A stretch of DNA of 64,000 bases. Source: Clostridium sp. MB40-C1. GTDB lineage: Bacteria > Bacillota > Clostridia > Clostridiales > Clostridiaceae. The notes under the pieces were generated by a model. That model had not been told where the DNA came from, did not search any database, and saw only the letters and a program-made list of their open reading frames with translations. The stretch covers positions 1,550,001 through 1,614,000 of the forward strand of contig NZ_CP133189.1 in assembly GCF_030913655.1 (NCBI RefSeq). Direction: 5' to 3'. The first letter of the stretch is position 1, and each line of letters opens with the position of its first letter. Shown here piece by piece: positions 1-7,987 of the stretch. The translations under genes and the position numbers were made by a program.

Positions 1-562
1 TTTTAAACACACTTCTTCTAAACTTAAGAATTACACAAAGTTTACATTTAAATTTTAATTTACATAATTATAATTATGTACTCTTTACTATTTTAACCCA
101 AATTTTCTTTATTATATATTTTATTCGATTAAATTCATATATTATCTATATCCCCATCTATTCGCCAACATACTTTTATTAAAATTACGAAATATATAAA
201 GTACTCTCTAAAAAAGGAATTTATAATCAAATTTAAATAATATAAAATAAAAATCTACTAAAATTAAATATTTAAATTAAAATAAAAGTCGCACTAATTT
301 TAAAGTGCGGCTTTTATTTTATAACACTTTTCATTGATATTACACATTAACCTAGAATAAAAATGTGTAATTGCCTGTATTTTTAAAAAATATAAACATT
401 TTTTATTAATGGGGTATACATATAAGAAAATAAGTATTAAAATAAAAATTAACAGTATATACAATTTTTATAACATCCTATTTTTAATAACTCTTGATTT
501 TTAATATTTATTTAAAACTTTCTTTTGTATACTAATTATCATTGGGGGGAGGGGAAGTTTTA
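1..562. other. AT-rich intergenic region, no gene seen
   Basis: I see no credible coding sequence here on either strand. It holds one clear hairpin terminator (279-320) and, at its right end, a very purine-rich SD-like run (548-554) that serves the guaD leader. The rest is plain AT-rich DNA. Confidence 0.6.
279..320. terminator. Bidirectional intrinsic terminator
   Basis: The arms AAAATAAAAGTCGCACT and AAGTGCGGCTTTTATTTT form a near-perfect stem of about 17 bp around a 7-nt loop. A T-run leaves the stem in both directions. No gene inside the window ends here, so it probably closes a transcript entering from the left. Confidence 0.75.
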
Positions 563-616
563 TTGAATTTGAGTATTTATTATACTCTTTTTTCAATAAA
601 CATGGTTTATGAATAA
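563..616 (+). CDS. Possible 17-codon leader peptide overlapping the guaD start
   Basis: A TTG at 563 sits 8 nt behind a very strong SD (GGAGGGG, 548-554) and opens a 17-codon frame ending with TAA at 614-616. The guaD ATG (609) lies inside its last codons in another frame, and guaD has no SD of its own. This arrangement suggests translational coupling: ribosomes finishing the leader could re-initiate on guaD. No family is recognised for the peptide. An alternative is that the SD is left over from an older guaD start separated by a frameshift. Confidence 0.4.
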   Translation: MNLSIYYTLFSINMVYE

Positions 617-1073
617 ATTTATGAAAGTAGCTATCGAAGAGGCTTTCTGTGGGATTAGGAATACCGATGGGGGACCATTTGGGGCAGTTATTGTTAAAGA
701 TGGACAAATTATAACAAAAGCTCATAATGAAGTCATAAAAACAAATGATCCTACCGCTCATGCTGAAATAGTTGCAATAAGACGTGCATCAGCTATTTTA
801 GGTAGATTTGATTTAAGCGATTGTGAAATTTATTCTTCTTGTGAGCCATGTCCTATGTGTTTTGCTGCAATTCATTGGGCAAAAATGAAAAAATTATACT
901 ATGGATGTACAAAAGAAGATGCTGCAAGAATAGGCTTTGATGATCAATACATTTATGATGTTATTAATGGCACAGCAAAAACAACTCAAGTTCATAAAGC
1001 ACAAATTGATAGGAATTTAAGTTTAAAACCTTTTGAAGAGTGGAAACTAAAAATAAATAGAATTCAGTATTAA
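609..1073 (+). CDS. guaD: Guanine deaminase (cytidine/deoxycytidylate deaminase fold)
   Basis: Predicted cytosolic zinc enzyme converting guanine to xanthine plus ammonia in purine salvage. At 154 aa it has the length of the small Bacillus GuaD type. Zinc ligands and the catalytic acid are visible: HAE at residues 51-53 and PCPMC at 80-84. The GGPFGAVIVKDG stretch near residue 21 and the GFDD motif near 119 match GuaD rather than the tRNA deaminase TadA. An in-frame stop at 597 fixes the start at ATG 609 or ATG 621. Neither has an SD, and a short leader ORF overlaps the start. It stands alone on plus and converges on an ABC cassette across a shared terminator. No purine riboswitch was seen upstream. 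Confidence 0.85.
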   Translation: MNKFMKVAIEEAFCGIRNTDGGPFGAVIVKDGQIITKAHNEVIKTNDPTAHAEIVAIRRASAILGRFDLSDCEIYSSCEPCPMCFAAIHWAKMKKLYYGCTKEDAARIGFDDQYIYDVINGTAKTTQVHKAQIDRNLSLKPFEEWKLKINRIQY

Positions 1074-1080
1074 AATAAAG

Positions 1081-1132
1081 CTCTTGGCTTCAAATGGAGT
1101 TTTAAACCGCACCTAAAATTTAAGCTGAGAAC
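1081..1132 (+). repeat. Degenerate fragment of the IS605-type hairpin end
   Basis: The stretch TTCAAATGGAGTTTTAAAC followed by decayed arms and CTGAGAACC resembles the right-end hairpin of the solo elements at 9172, 33281, 41135 and 55688. Only the hairpin end survives and the second arm is mutated. It lies just behind the guaD stop codon. Confidence 0.4.
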
Positions 1133-1163
1133 CAAAATTTCAATTAATACTTATGCCTTCATA

Positions 1164-1221
1164 ATAAAATAAACACTATCAAAATTATTTTATTTCAATA
1201 ATTTGATAATGTTTATTTTAT
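1164..1221. terminator. Bidirectional terminator between convergent guaD and ABC operon
   Basis: A long A/T hairpin with arms ATAAAATAAACACTATCAAA and the near-complementary TTTGATAATGTTTATTTTAT lies between the two convergent genes. Both flanks are T/A-rich, so it can stop transcripts from either side. Confidence 0.7.
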
Positions 1222-1236
1222 ATTTAACATAAAAAT

Positions 1237-1836
1237 TTATAGATAATAAATTTGATCTCCTAAAAGCTTTGCTTCTTCCATATCATGTGTTACCATTATA
1301 ACAGTTCTTTTATCTTCTTTCCAAATTTTCAAAAACTCTTCTATTATATTTTTCTTAAGCTCACCATCAAGTCCCTTAAATGGTTCATCCATAAGCAGTA
1401 ATTCGCTTTTATATGCAAAAGCTCTTGCAACAGCAACTCTCCTTTTCATTCCCCCACTAAGTTTAGCTGGTAATTTATCCTTATGTCCGTTTAACTTCAC
1501 TATATCTAAATATTTATGTATAAGATTATCCATTTCTTTTTTATCCGTATATGATTTTAAAGTAAAAGCTATATTTTCATAAGCTGTAAGCCATGGTATA
1601 AGTCTATCTTCCTGAAAAATATAGGATATGCTATCATTGTTCACAATCACTTCTCCCAAATCTACTTCTTCAATTCCGCTTATAATGTTTAATAATGTTG
1701 TTTTACCACATCCAGATGGTCCTAATATAACTGAAATTTTATTTTTCACAAAACCTAAATTTAAATTTTGAAAAACCTTTTGTCCCTGAAAACTCTTACA
1801 TACATTTATTAATTCTATTTCATAATTATTATTCAT
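1237..1836 (-). CDS. ABC transporter ATP-binding protein, SsuB/TauB-like
   Basis: ATPase of a three-gene importer for an unknown small solute of the nitrate/sulfonate/taurine/thiamine-precursor type. The order is Walker A GPSGCGKT (residues 39-46), Q-loop Q75, signature LSGGM (126-130), Walker B LLLMDEP (147-152) and H-loop THD (about 183-185). At 199 aa it is short: the usual C-terminal extension of SsuB proteins is missing. I place the start at ATG 1836, where GGAG lies 9 nt upstream. An upstream in-frame ATG at 1860 has no SD. It is the last gene of the cassette, 50 nt behind the permease, and ends at a terminator. The substrate cannot be told from sequence. Confidence 0.8.
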   Translation of the reverse strand: MNNNYEIELINVCKSFQGQKVFQNLNLGFVKNKISVILGPSGCGKTTLLNIISGIEEVDLGEVIVNNDSISYIFQEDRLIPWLTAYENIAFTLKSYTDKKEMDNLIHKYLDIVKLNGHKDKLPAKLSGGMKRRVAVARAFAYKSELLLMDEPFKGLDGELKKNIIEEFLKIWKEDKRTVIMVTHDMEEAKLLGDQIYYL

Positions 1837-1886
1837 AATCATTTTCTCCGCATAACACATTTATATCTTATGGATTTTTTAATATA

Positions 1887-2663
1887 TTATTTTTCAACCT
1901 TGTTGTTTATATAGTATTTAAATATAATTTCAAAAATAAAGCTTAATAAAACAACTATAATAGTCCATGCAAAAAGCTCTTCTGTTTCTAATATAGATTT
2001 TGCATTTAGAAGATTCAATCCTATAGAATACCTTGGAGTACTTAAAACTTCTGATGCTACACACACCTTCCAGCCAATGCCCAAACACATTAGTATCCCC
2101 GATACAACATAAGGTTTTATAGATGGTAGATAGATATCCTTTAATATAAACTTTCTTTTAACCTTATATATATGCGCCATTTCAATTAAATCTGAATCCA
2201 CATTTTTTATACCTTGAAGCACATTAGTATAAATTATTGGGAAGCACATAAGCACATTGGTGAGTATTGCAACATTAGAGGAACTTACCCAAACTAAAAC
2301 TATTATTATAACAGAAATAACTGGTGTTGCTTTAATTATTACTATTAAAGGATTCATTAACTCCTCTATAAAATTATTGATTCCTGAAATTATTCCTAAA
2401 ACTATACCTATTACTATGGATAATATAAGTCCTGCTATTACTCTAAAAATACTTTTAACCACACTTTGCCAAAAATAACTTTTTCCCATAAGCATAAATA
2501 AGGTCTTAAATACTCCAGATGGTGACGGAAATAAAATTGTATTATTAATAAAAAGGGAGCATAGCTCCCACATTAACAACCAAAATACTAATATAAAAAT
2601 TTTCTTTAATATTTTTGACATTTTTTTAGTTTGTTTTGTTACTCTTGTAATAGAAATTTTCAT
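1887..2663 (-). CDS. ABC transporter permease, SsuC/TauC (BPD) type
   Basis: Membrane subunit of the importer, 258 aa with about six hydrophobic segments. The BPD-permease cytoplasmic loop lies in the middle (around EMAHIYKVKRKFILKDIYLPS), with the EAA-like pattern of this family. The ATG at 2663 has GGAGG upstream, lying inside the end of the binding-protein gene, so the two genes overlap by 38 nt and are probably coupled. An upstream in-frame GTG at 2696 is less likely, and an ATG at 2621 would remove the overlap but has no SD. The permease works with the ATPase downstream and the lipoprotein upstream. Confidence 0.8.
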   Translation of the reverse strand: MKISITRVTKQTKKMSKILKKIFILVFWLLMWELCSLFINNTILFPSPSGVFKTLFMLMGKSYFWQSVVKSIFRVIAGLILSIVIGIVLGIISGINNFIEELMNPLIVIIKATPVISVIIIVLVWVSSSNVAILTNVLMCFPIIYTNVLQGIKNVDSDLIEMAHIYKVKRKFILKDIYLPSIKPYVVSGILMCLGIGWKVCVASEVLSTPRYSIGLNLLNAKSILETEELFAWTIIVVLLSFIFEIIFKYYINNKVEK

Positions 2664-3654
2664 CTGGAATCTTTCCTCCAACAGATTTTGGATCACTCTC
2701 TTTTAAAACATTATAAAACTTTTCTAAAGAATCCTTTCCATCCTCTGCACTAATAAATATTATATTACATTTAGGAATAGCTTTCTCTGCTATTGCTGCT
2801 TTTGGAAGTATGCCGTTCTTTTCTATCATCTTTCCTGCTTCTGCCTTATTACTATTCACAAAATCCACAGATTTTTTATATCTATCTAAAAATTCATCTA
2901 CATCTTTTCCTCTTTTATCAATGAAATCTTTTCTGTATATCAATGTTCCCATAACTAATTTACTCTTTGTATCAGAAATCTTATCCCATTCTTTTGTTAA
3001 ATCTAGCTGTATATTTAAGTCTTTATTTTTCATTTTTGTTGTTGTTACAAAAGGTTCTGGTAGTACTGCTATATTAACTTTTTTTGACGCAACGGCAGTA
3101 GCTAAATCGTTATGTTGCATTTTGTATTCTATTTTAACATCTTTACTAGGTTCTAATCCATTCTTTTTTAATATATAATTAAAAATAAATTCTGGTGCAG
3201 ATCCTTTCCCACTAGCATAAACAGTTTTACCCTTCAGATCCTTTACTGATTTTATAGTATCTCCATTTTCTACAATATGTAATATACCTAAAGTATTTAT
3301 ACCTACTAATTTAACTCCACCTTTTGTCTTGTTATATAAAACAGATGCTAAATTAGATGGTACAGCTGCTGCATCAATTTCTTTATTTACAATTTTAGAA
3401 ACTATTTGGTCAGGTGAATCAAAAATAGTAATATCGTAATCTTCCTTATTCTCTTCCATAAGTTTAACCATACCCATACCTGTAGGACCTTTTAATACAG
3501 CTATTTTGATTTTCTCCTTTTTACCTTTATCCTCAGTTTGTTTTGTACTGCTTGTCTCTTCTTTGTTAATAGGTTTATTTGAACAACCTACTGAAAATAA
3601 TATAGAAAAGACTAACATTAATGCCATTAATACCGTTCCTGTTCTTTTTTTCAT
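2626..3654 (-). CDS. ABC transporter substrate-binding lipoprotein (NMT1/SsuA-like)
   Basis: Extracytoplasmic solute receptor of the cassette, 342 aa. An N-terminal signal is followed by lipobox LFSVGC, with the lipidated cysteine at residue 24, then a Lys/Glu/Thr-rich linker to about residue 48. The body has a periplasmic-binding fold of the COG0715 type, with KGPTGMGM at the start and a SVKDLKGKTVYASG-type segment in the middle. SD AGGAGG precedes the ATG. The gene begins only 23 nt behind the splB stop, so a shared transcript is possible, though I see no functional link. The substrate is unknown. Confidence 0.8.
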   Translation of the reverse strand: MKKRTGTVLMALMLVFSILFSVGCSNKPINKEETSSTKQTEDKGKKEKIKIAVLKGPTGMGMVKLMEENKEDYDITIFDSPDQIVSKIVNKEIDAAAVPSNLASVLYNKTKGGVKLVGINTLGILHIVENGDTIKSVKDLKGKTVYASGKGSAPEFIFNYILKKNGLEPSKDVKIEYKMQHNDLATAVASKKVNIAVLPEPFVTTTKMKNKDLNIQLDLTKEWDKISDTKSKLVMGTLIYRKDFIDKRGKDVDEFLDRYKKSVDFVNSNKAEAGKMIEKNGILPKAAIAEKAIPKCNIIFISAEDGKDSLEKFYNVLKESDPKSVGGKIPDENFYYKSNKTN

Positions 3655-3677
3655 AGTATTACCTCCTATATTTATAA

Positions 3678-4700
3678 TTATATTATATACTTAATATCCT
3701 TATTTTTAAATTTATCATCCAGTTCTTCTTTAAAAAAATCTTTTATTTCTTGTAATTGCTCTTTTGTATATACGTATTTTCCATATCCAAATTGTCCATA
3801 CTTAAATTTTCTCTCTTCATCATTCATTGGCAATTTAGTTTCAGGAAATATTTGAAGTATAGTATTTTTAGCCTTAGTTGTATATCTGTGAGATATCACC
3901 TCAAATCCAATAGGATTACTTATATTTTTAGGCAATGTCCTATATAACATATCTATAAGTTCTCTATATTCTTTTTTCCAATCTTCATATATAAATACAG
4001 GGGCTATTATAAACCCTATAGGATACCCATGTTCTGCAAGCTTTGCTGCAGCTTCTATTCGTTTCTGTACCGATGATGTAAAATGCTCATACCCCTTTAT
4101 TATAGTGTCTGTGTTTAAACTAAATCTAATTTCTGTATGACCGTTATGGTTAGCATGTAGCAAACTATCTATGTCATTATATTTTGTAACAAACCTAAAT
4201 CTAGCCAACTCTTTGTTTCCAAAATACTCTATGCACTTCTTAAGTACATTAGTATATGGTTCTACTGGAATAGGATCTGAAGTTGCCGCACCTTCAAATA
4301 TAGTTACCTCTGGACTTCTTTCTTGTATATATTTTTCAGCTTGATTCAATATTTCATCAACATTTACATGAATTCTTACAAATGGTTTATCTCCTAATTG
4401 AGTATTTAAGTAACAATATTCACATTGTCCCATACATCCACTAACCAAAGGTAACTGATAATGTGCTGATGGTTTACAAGTTTGAAATTTTAAGCTCTTT
4501 TTTACTCCAACAACCAAAGTTTTTTTACCTGCTCGATACTTCTCATATATATTCTCTCCAGGTATAGCTGAACTAACTCTATTTGATGATATCTTTATAA
4601 CTTCAACACTAGAATCATTTTTGAATTTATTGTAAATTTCATTTCCAAGCTCATAATCTAAAGCTCCTTTTTCGAATATAATTAATCTAGGGATAAACAT
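3678..4700 (-). CDS. splB: Spore photoproduct lyase, variant lacking the usual catalytic Cys
   Basis: Radical SAM DNA-repair enzyme that reverses the UV thymine dimer 5-thyminyl-5,6-dihydrothymine in germinating spores. At 340 aa it matches the Bacillus protein (about 342). The [4Fe-4S] cysteines are C89, C93 and C96 (SGCMGQCEYCYL), and the two tyrosines flanking the last cysteine (Y95, Y97) are kept. The segment that in Bacillus reads, from memory, FEASCTSD with the H-donor cysteine (C141) here reads FEGAATSD, with alanine at 139. A cysteine at 75 (KFQTCKPSAHY), just before the cluster motif, may replace it. SD is AGAAGGTAGG. It is followed closely by an ABC uptake cassette on the same strand. 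Confidence 0.88.
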   Translation of the reverse strand: MFIPRLIIFEKGALDYELGNEIYNKFKNDSSVEVIKISSNRVSSAIPGENIYEKYRAGKKTLVVGVKKSLKFQTCKPSAHYQLPLVSGCMGQCEYCYLNTQLGDKPFVRIHVNVDEILNQAEKYIQERSPEVTIFEGAATSDPIPVEPYTNVLKKCIEYFGNKELARFRFVTKYNDIDSLLHANHNGHTEIRFSLNTDTIIKGYEHFTSSVQKRIEAAAKLAEHGYPIGFIIAPVFIYEDWKKEYRELIDMLYRTLPKNISNPIGFEVISHRYTTKAKNTILQIFPETKLPMNDEERKFKYGQFGYGKYVYTKEQLQEIKDFFKEELDDKFKNKDIKYII

Positions 4701-4953
4701 AACATACCTACCTTCTAATAAAAATATATTTTTACATGACCTTATAAATATTAAATAAAGTTATACTAAATTGTTTGCACTCTTTTAAAATAAAACGTAA
4801 CATAAATATATTTTTATCTATAAGTTAGTTTATTATTAGTTTAATTTTTACCATAATCCATATGTCCTTTTAGTAGCTTTAAGAACCTCTCTTAATATTG
4901 TTAAGTCTATTATAATAACTGTTTTTAAAATTATACTACACCAACAGCTTTTC

Positions 4954-5685
4954 TTAAGATACAACCATTTTCTTAAAAACTCTTAATCTGTATGCATTCA
5001 TAGCTGTTTTTCCTAACTTCTCCATTAATTGATAATTTGCATAAGCTCCAACTAAAGCTCCTATTCCTGGAACCAACTGTAACATCTTTGCTAAATCTAT
5101 GTAATCTCTGTATTCCTGTTGAAAACTTCTCCAATCAAAAGAATTCAAATCTTCTGGTAACTCTTTAGAATAATCATTCCATTTTTTAAGTATTTCATAT
5201 ATTTCAATCCTCTTTTCATCACTCGAAAAAGCCAATAAAAAAACATGTAAAATATATAATCTTTCTTTATAGTCCTTTACATTAAATCCATATAAGCTAG
5301 CTGTGTCAAATAAAAACTTGATTTTTATACTTAATAAAACAGGAAAATCTGCAAGCCCTAGTAAAATTCCACCAGCTCCTGTTCCAGCACCACTTAGTGT
5401 AGCAGTTTTTCTATAAAAATTTAACTTTTCCATTACTAAAATTTCTCGTTTTTCCAAAGGTGTATTAACCATTGGTGGTTTTGTAGTAAATTTTGATCCA
5501 ATTAATACAGCTTTAATCATGTTTTTAATTGCCTCAGTAATTGCCACATGAACTTTATCAGGAATAAAATCGTTTGCTTTATTTTGTAAGCCTTTGCTTA
5601 TTCGACTTGTTAGAGAAGGCTTCTTCAACATATTTTTTTCCCAACTTTTCAGATCATATAATGCTTTTTCTTCATAAGAATTCAT
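4954..5685 (-). CDS. EcsC-family protein
   Basis: A 243-aa protein resembling the EcsC family (YEEKALYDLKSWEK at the N terminus, a glycine-rich hydrophobic stretch GAGTGAGGILLGLADFP in the middle, and a second one, LVPGIGALVGAYANY, near the end). In Bacillus, EcsC lies with the EcsAB exporter. Here no EcsAB is adjacent, so the role is unknown. The start at ATG 5685 has SD GAGGG. The upstream TTG at 5700 overlaps that SD and is unlikely. It lies between splB and the AgrC-like kinase on the same strand without an obvious terminator on either side. Confidence 0.7.
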   Translation of the reverse strand: MNSYEEKALYDLKSWEKNMLKKPSLTSRISKGLQNKANDFIPDKVHVAITEAIKNMIKAVLIGSKFTTKPPMVNTPLEKREILVMEKLNFYRKTATLSGAGTGAGGILLGLADFPVLLSIKIKFLFDTASLYGFNVKDYKERLYILHVFLLAFSSDEKRIEIYEILKKWNDYSKELPEDLNSFDWRSFQQEYRDYIDLAKMLQLVPGIGALVGAYANYQLMEKLGKTAMNAYRLRVFKKMVVS

Positions 5686-5829
5686 ATTTATCCCTCGCAA
5701 AACTAAATTTTAAATTTTAACCATACCTCTGCTTTAATATTTATTTTAGAAATACATCTTTCCATTATAATACTCATTAAGAAAACTTCTAAAATAATTC
5801 TATATAAAATTTTATTAATGTATTAAAAT

Positions 5830-7191
5830 TTATTTTATTTTAAGCATAATGGTGATAGTAAATTTATTTTGTTCTTCATTTATATCAACTACTCCATTAT
5901 ATTTTCTAGCAACATCTTTTATATTAGAAATTCCTATACCATGATTATACTTATCTGTTTTTATACTAATAATTTTATTTTTATCATATTGAATCTTGTC
6001 TGTAGTAGTATTATAAACTTCAATTATCAAATATATGTTTCTAATATACGACTTTATAGATATTAACTTATAGATATTACTCTCTGTAATTCTTAAGCAA
6101 GCTTCAATTGCATTATCTAATACATTGCTTAAAATAACACATAAATCTATTGATTCTACTGAAATCTCTTTAGGTATCATAAAATCACATATAAACTCTA
6201 TTTTATTAGCTTTTGCTATATTGTATTTTTCATTTATAACTGAATCTGATATAGGATTACCTGTTTTTATTTCAAAGTCAAGTTTGCTTACGGTTTGTCC
6301 AATATTATAAAGATACTTTTTTATTTCATCAACATTATTAGTATTAGCTAAACTTCTTAAACAAGCAAGATGATTGTTCATATCATGCTTTATTCCCCTT
6401 ATACCATCATAAAGTCCTTCAATATTTTTACTATACTTAAGCTGTAATTTAAACTGTTGTTCCATAAGCATACTCTTTTCACCTTCAAGCATTTTTTTAA
6501 ATGTGTAGGCTATAATTAATATTGATATTAACAAGGTAGCACTTATAAAAGGTATTAAATAATAAATCCTAGGGAAAACATAATGGAAATAGTATTTTTT
6601 ATCATCAATTCTAATTACTTGGATAGTATAAAGAACAAATGACAAACCATAAATTGCTATACAAGGAATAAGCAAATATAAGCTCTGATACATATTTACT
6701 GATTTTTCTTTTAGATTTAAAAAGTCGCAAATCTTTTTTAAAAATATAAATAATATTCCAAAACGTATAAGATCATTAATCGTGTTACTTATAAAACCAA
6801 TAATCATATGTCCATTAAAAGACATATTGATATTATGTATAATAGGTATAATATCGAAATCTAAGGTTAGAAAAGTTAAATTAATAAGTAGTAATATTAC
6901 ATTTTCAAAAATGACAGCATAAAGTTTAATTATGAAATTCCCCTTACATAAAAAACATATAATTATTAATAAAATCACATCATATATAATTATTCTCAAT
7001 GGTTTATATCCTATTATAGTAATATAAAAATCAATAACTACTAATAATAATGCACATAAACTAAACTTCCAAGGATTGCTCTTAAATCCTAAAAATCTTT
7101 TATAAAAATGATATCTAATTATATACAAAAAAGGTTGTGTTAAACATACTGATGCCCATTGGATAATTTTAAACATTTGTTCCTTTTCCAT
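5830..7191 (-). CDS. AgrC-like sensor histidine kinase (GHKL type)
   Basis: A 453-aa membrane sensor of the peptide-pheromone kinase type. The first 230 or so residues are a multi-pass membrane domain with about six to seven helices. The dimerisation/phosphorylation segment GIKHDMNNHL has the likely phospho-histidine at 269. The C-terminal GHKL ATPase ends with GIGISNIKDVARKYNG. It is translated from ATG 7191, two nt after the stop of the response regulator and with GAGGG inside that gene's end, so the pair is coupled. No AgrB (peptide-processing membrane protease) or AgrD-like pro-peptide is seen nearby. The signal is therefore unknown. Confidence 0.78.
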   Translation of the reverse strand: MEKEQMFKIIQWASVCLTQPFLYIIRYHFYKRFLGFKSNPWKFSLCALLLVVIDFYITIIGYKPLRIIIYDVILLIIICFLCKGNFIIKLYAVIFENVILLLINLTFLTLDFDIIPIIHNINMSFNGHMIIGFISNTINDLIRFGILFIFLKKICDFLNLKEKSVNMYQSLYLLIPCIAIYGLSFVLYTIQVIRIDDKKYYFHYVFPRIYYLIPFISATLLISILIIAYTFKKMLEGEKSMLMEQQFKLQLKYSKNIEGLYDGIRGIKHDMNNHLACLRSLANTNNVDEIKKYLYNIGQTVSKLDFEIKTGNPISDSVINEKYNIAKANKIEFICDFMIPKEISVESIDLCVILSNVLDNAIEACLRITESNIYKLISIKSYIRNIYLIIEVYNTTTDKIQYDKNKIISIKTDKYNHGIGISNIKDVARKYNGVVDINEEQNKFTITIMLKIK

Positions 7192-7193
7192 GT

Positions 7194-7901
7194 TTATTGT
7201 CCCTCATCTTTTAAATAATACATAAATTTCTTTGAAAAATCAGCTAACTTATATTTCGAAACATATATTTTTTCTGAGTTTGTCAAAGTTATAAATGTAT
7301 TATCATAACTGGAGACATACTTCAAATTTACAATATAGCTTTTATGACATCTAAAAAAATTATATTCATAAAGTTCTTGCTCAATATCAGATATCTTATA
7401 GTAATATTCAATAACATCATAGATAGTATGTACTCTTATTTTTCTTCTCGCAGCTTCTATGTACATTATATCTTTAATAAAAATCTTAGTTGACTTACTA
7501 ATTGTTTTAGCAATAATAAATTTCTCCTTCTTTTCAAACTGTTCCAAAGCTGAATATAAAACTTTTTTAAGTTTTTTTTCATCAATAGGCTTTAAAATAT
7601 AATGAAAAGCCCTTACATCAAATGCATCAAATACATAGTCTTTAAGTCCTGTTATAAATATAATAATTGCTCTTTCATTTACCAATCTGATTTTTTTTGC
7701 TACTTCTATACCTGTGAGTTTATCCATTTTTATATCTAAAAAATATATATCAAAATTCCATGTGGATAACATTAATTGTTCACCATTGCTAAACTCAGTT
7801 ATTTTATGTTGCTCATTATTTAAATTTAAAGCTTTGTCTATCATATGTACTATTTCTTGTCTTTGATTGTTTTCATCATCACAAACAGCTATTTTAAGCA
7901 T
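7194..7901 (-). CDS. AgrA-like LytTR response regulator
   Basis: A 235-aa DNA-binding response regulator paired with the AgrC-like kinase. The N-terminal receiver has acidic residues D8 and D9 and the phospho-acceptor D56 (YFLDIKMD). The C-terminal half is a LytTR domain (from about 130), including FFRCHKSYIVN and the final ISKYKL-like strand. Start ATG 7901 has SD GAGGTGATT. The longer frame up to 7958 runs back through the hairpin at 7936-7965 and is rejected. A TATAAT-like hexamer lies at 7917-7922. Target genes are not evident. Confidence 0.8.
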   Translation of the reverse strand: MLKIAVCDDENNQRQEIVHMIDKALNLNNEQHKITEFSNGEQLMLSTWNFDIYFLDIKMDKLTGIEVAKKIRLVNERAIIIFITGLKDYVFDAFDVRAFHYILKPIDEKKLKKVLYSALEQFEKKEKFIIAKTISKSTKIFIKDIMYIEAARRKIRVHTIYDVIEYYYKISDIEQELYEYNFFRCHKSYIVNLKYVSSYDNTFITLTNSEKIYVSKYKLADFSKKFMYYLKDEGQ

Positions 7902-7935
7902 AGGAATCACCTCACAAATAATTATAACATGTATT

Positions 7936-7965
7936 AAGCCTGTGGATAAGCATTCCACAGGCCTT
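7936..7965 (-). terminator. Hairpin between the coiled-coil gene and agrA-like gene
   Basis: The arms AAGCCTGTGGA and TCCACAGGCCTT form an 11-bp GC-containing stem with a 7-nt loop, unusually strong for this AT-rich DNA. It lies 20 nt behind the stop of the upstream gene. There is little T-run after it, so it may be a weak terminator or a regulatory site ahead of the two-component genes. Confidence 0.5.
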
Positions 7966-7987
7966 AAAAGTACTCTATTAAAATTTT

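Noticed and set aside
350-608. Purine riboswitch ahead of guaD
   Set aside because: The conserved core strings of the guanine/adenine aptamer are not present.
501-761. 86-codon minus-strand frame over the guaD start
   Set aside because: Antisense to the leader and guaD, no SD, no protein-like pattern.
3655-4953. TPP riboswitch controlling the uptake cassette
   Set aside because: No CTGAGA ... ACCTGATC-type strings on minus; the cassette starts 23 nt behind splB.
7902-7958. Longer N terminus of the AgrA-like regulator
   Set aside because: It would read through a strong hairpin, and the receiver domain plus SD fit the ATG at 7901.
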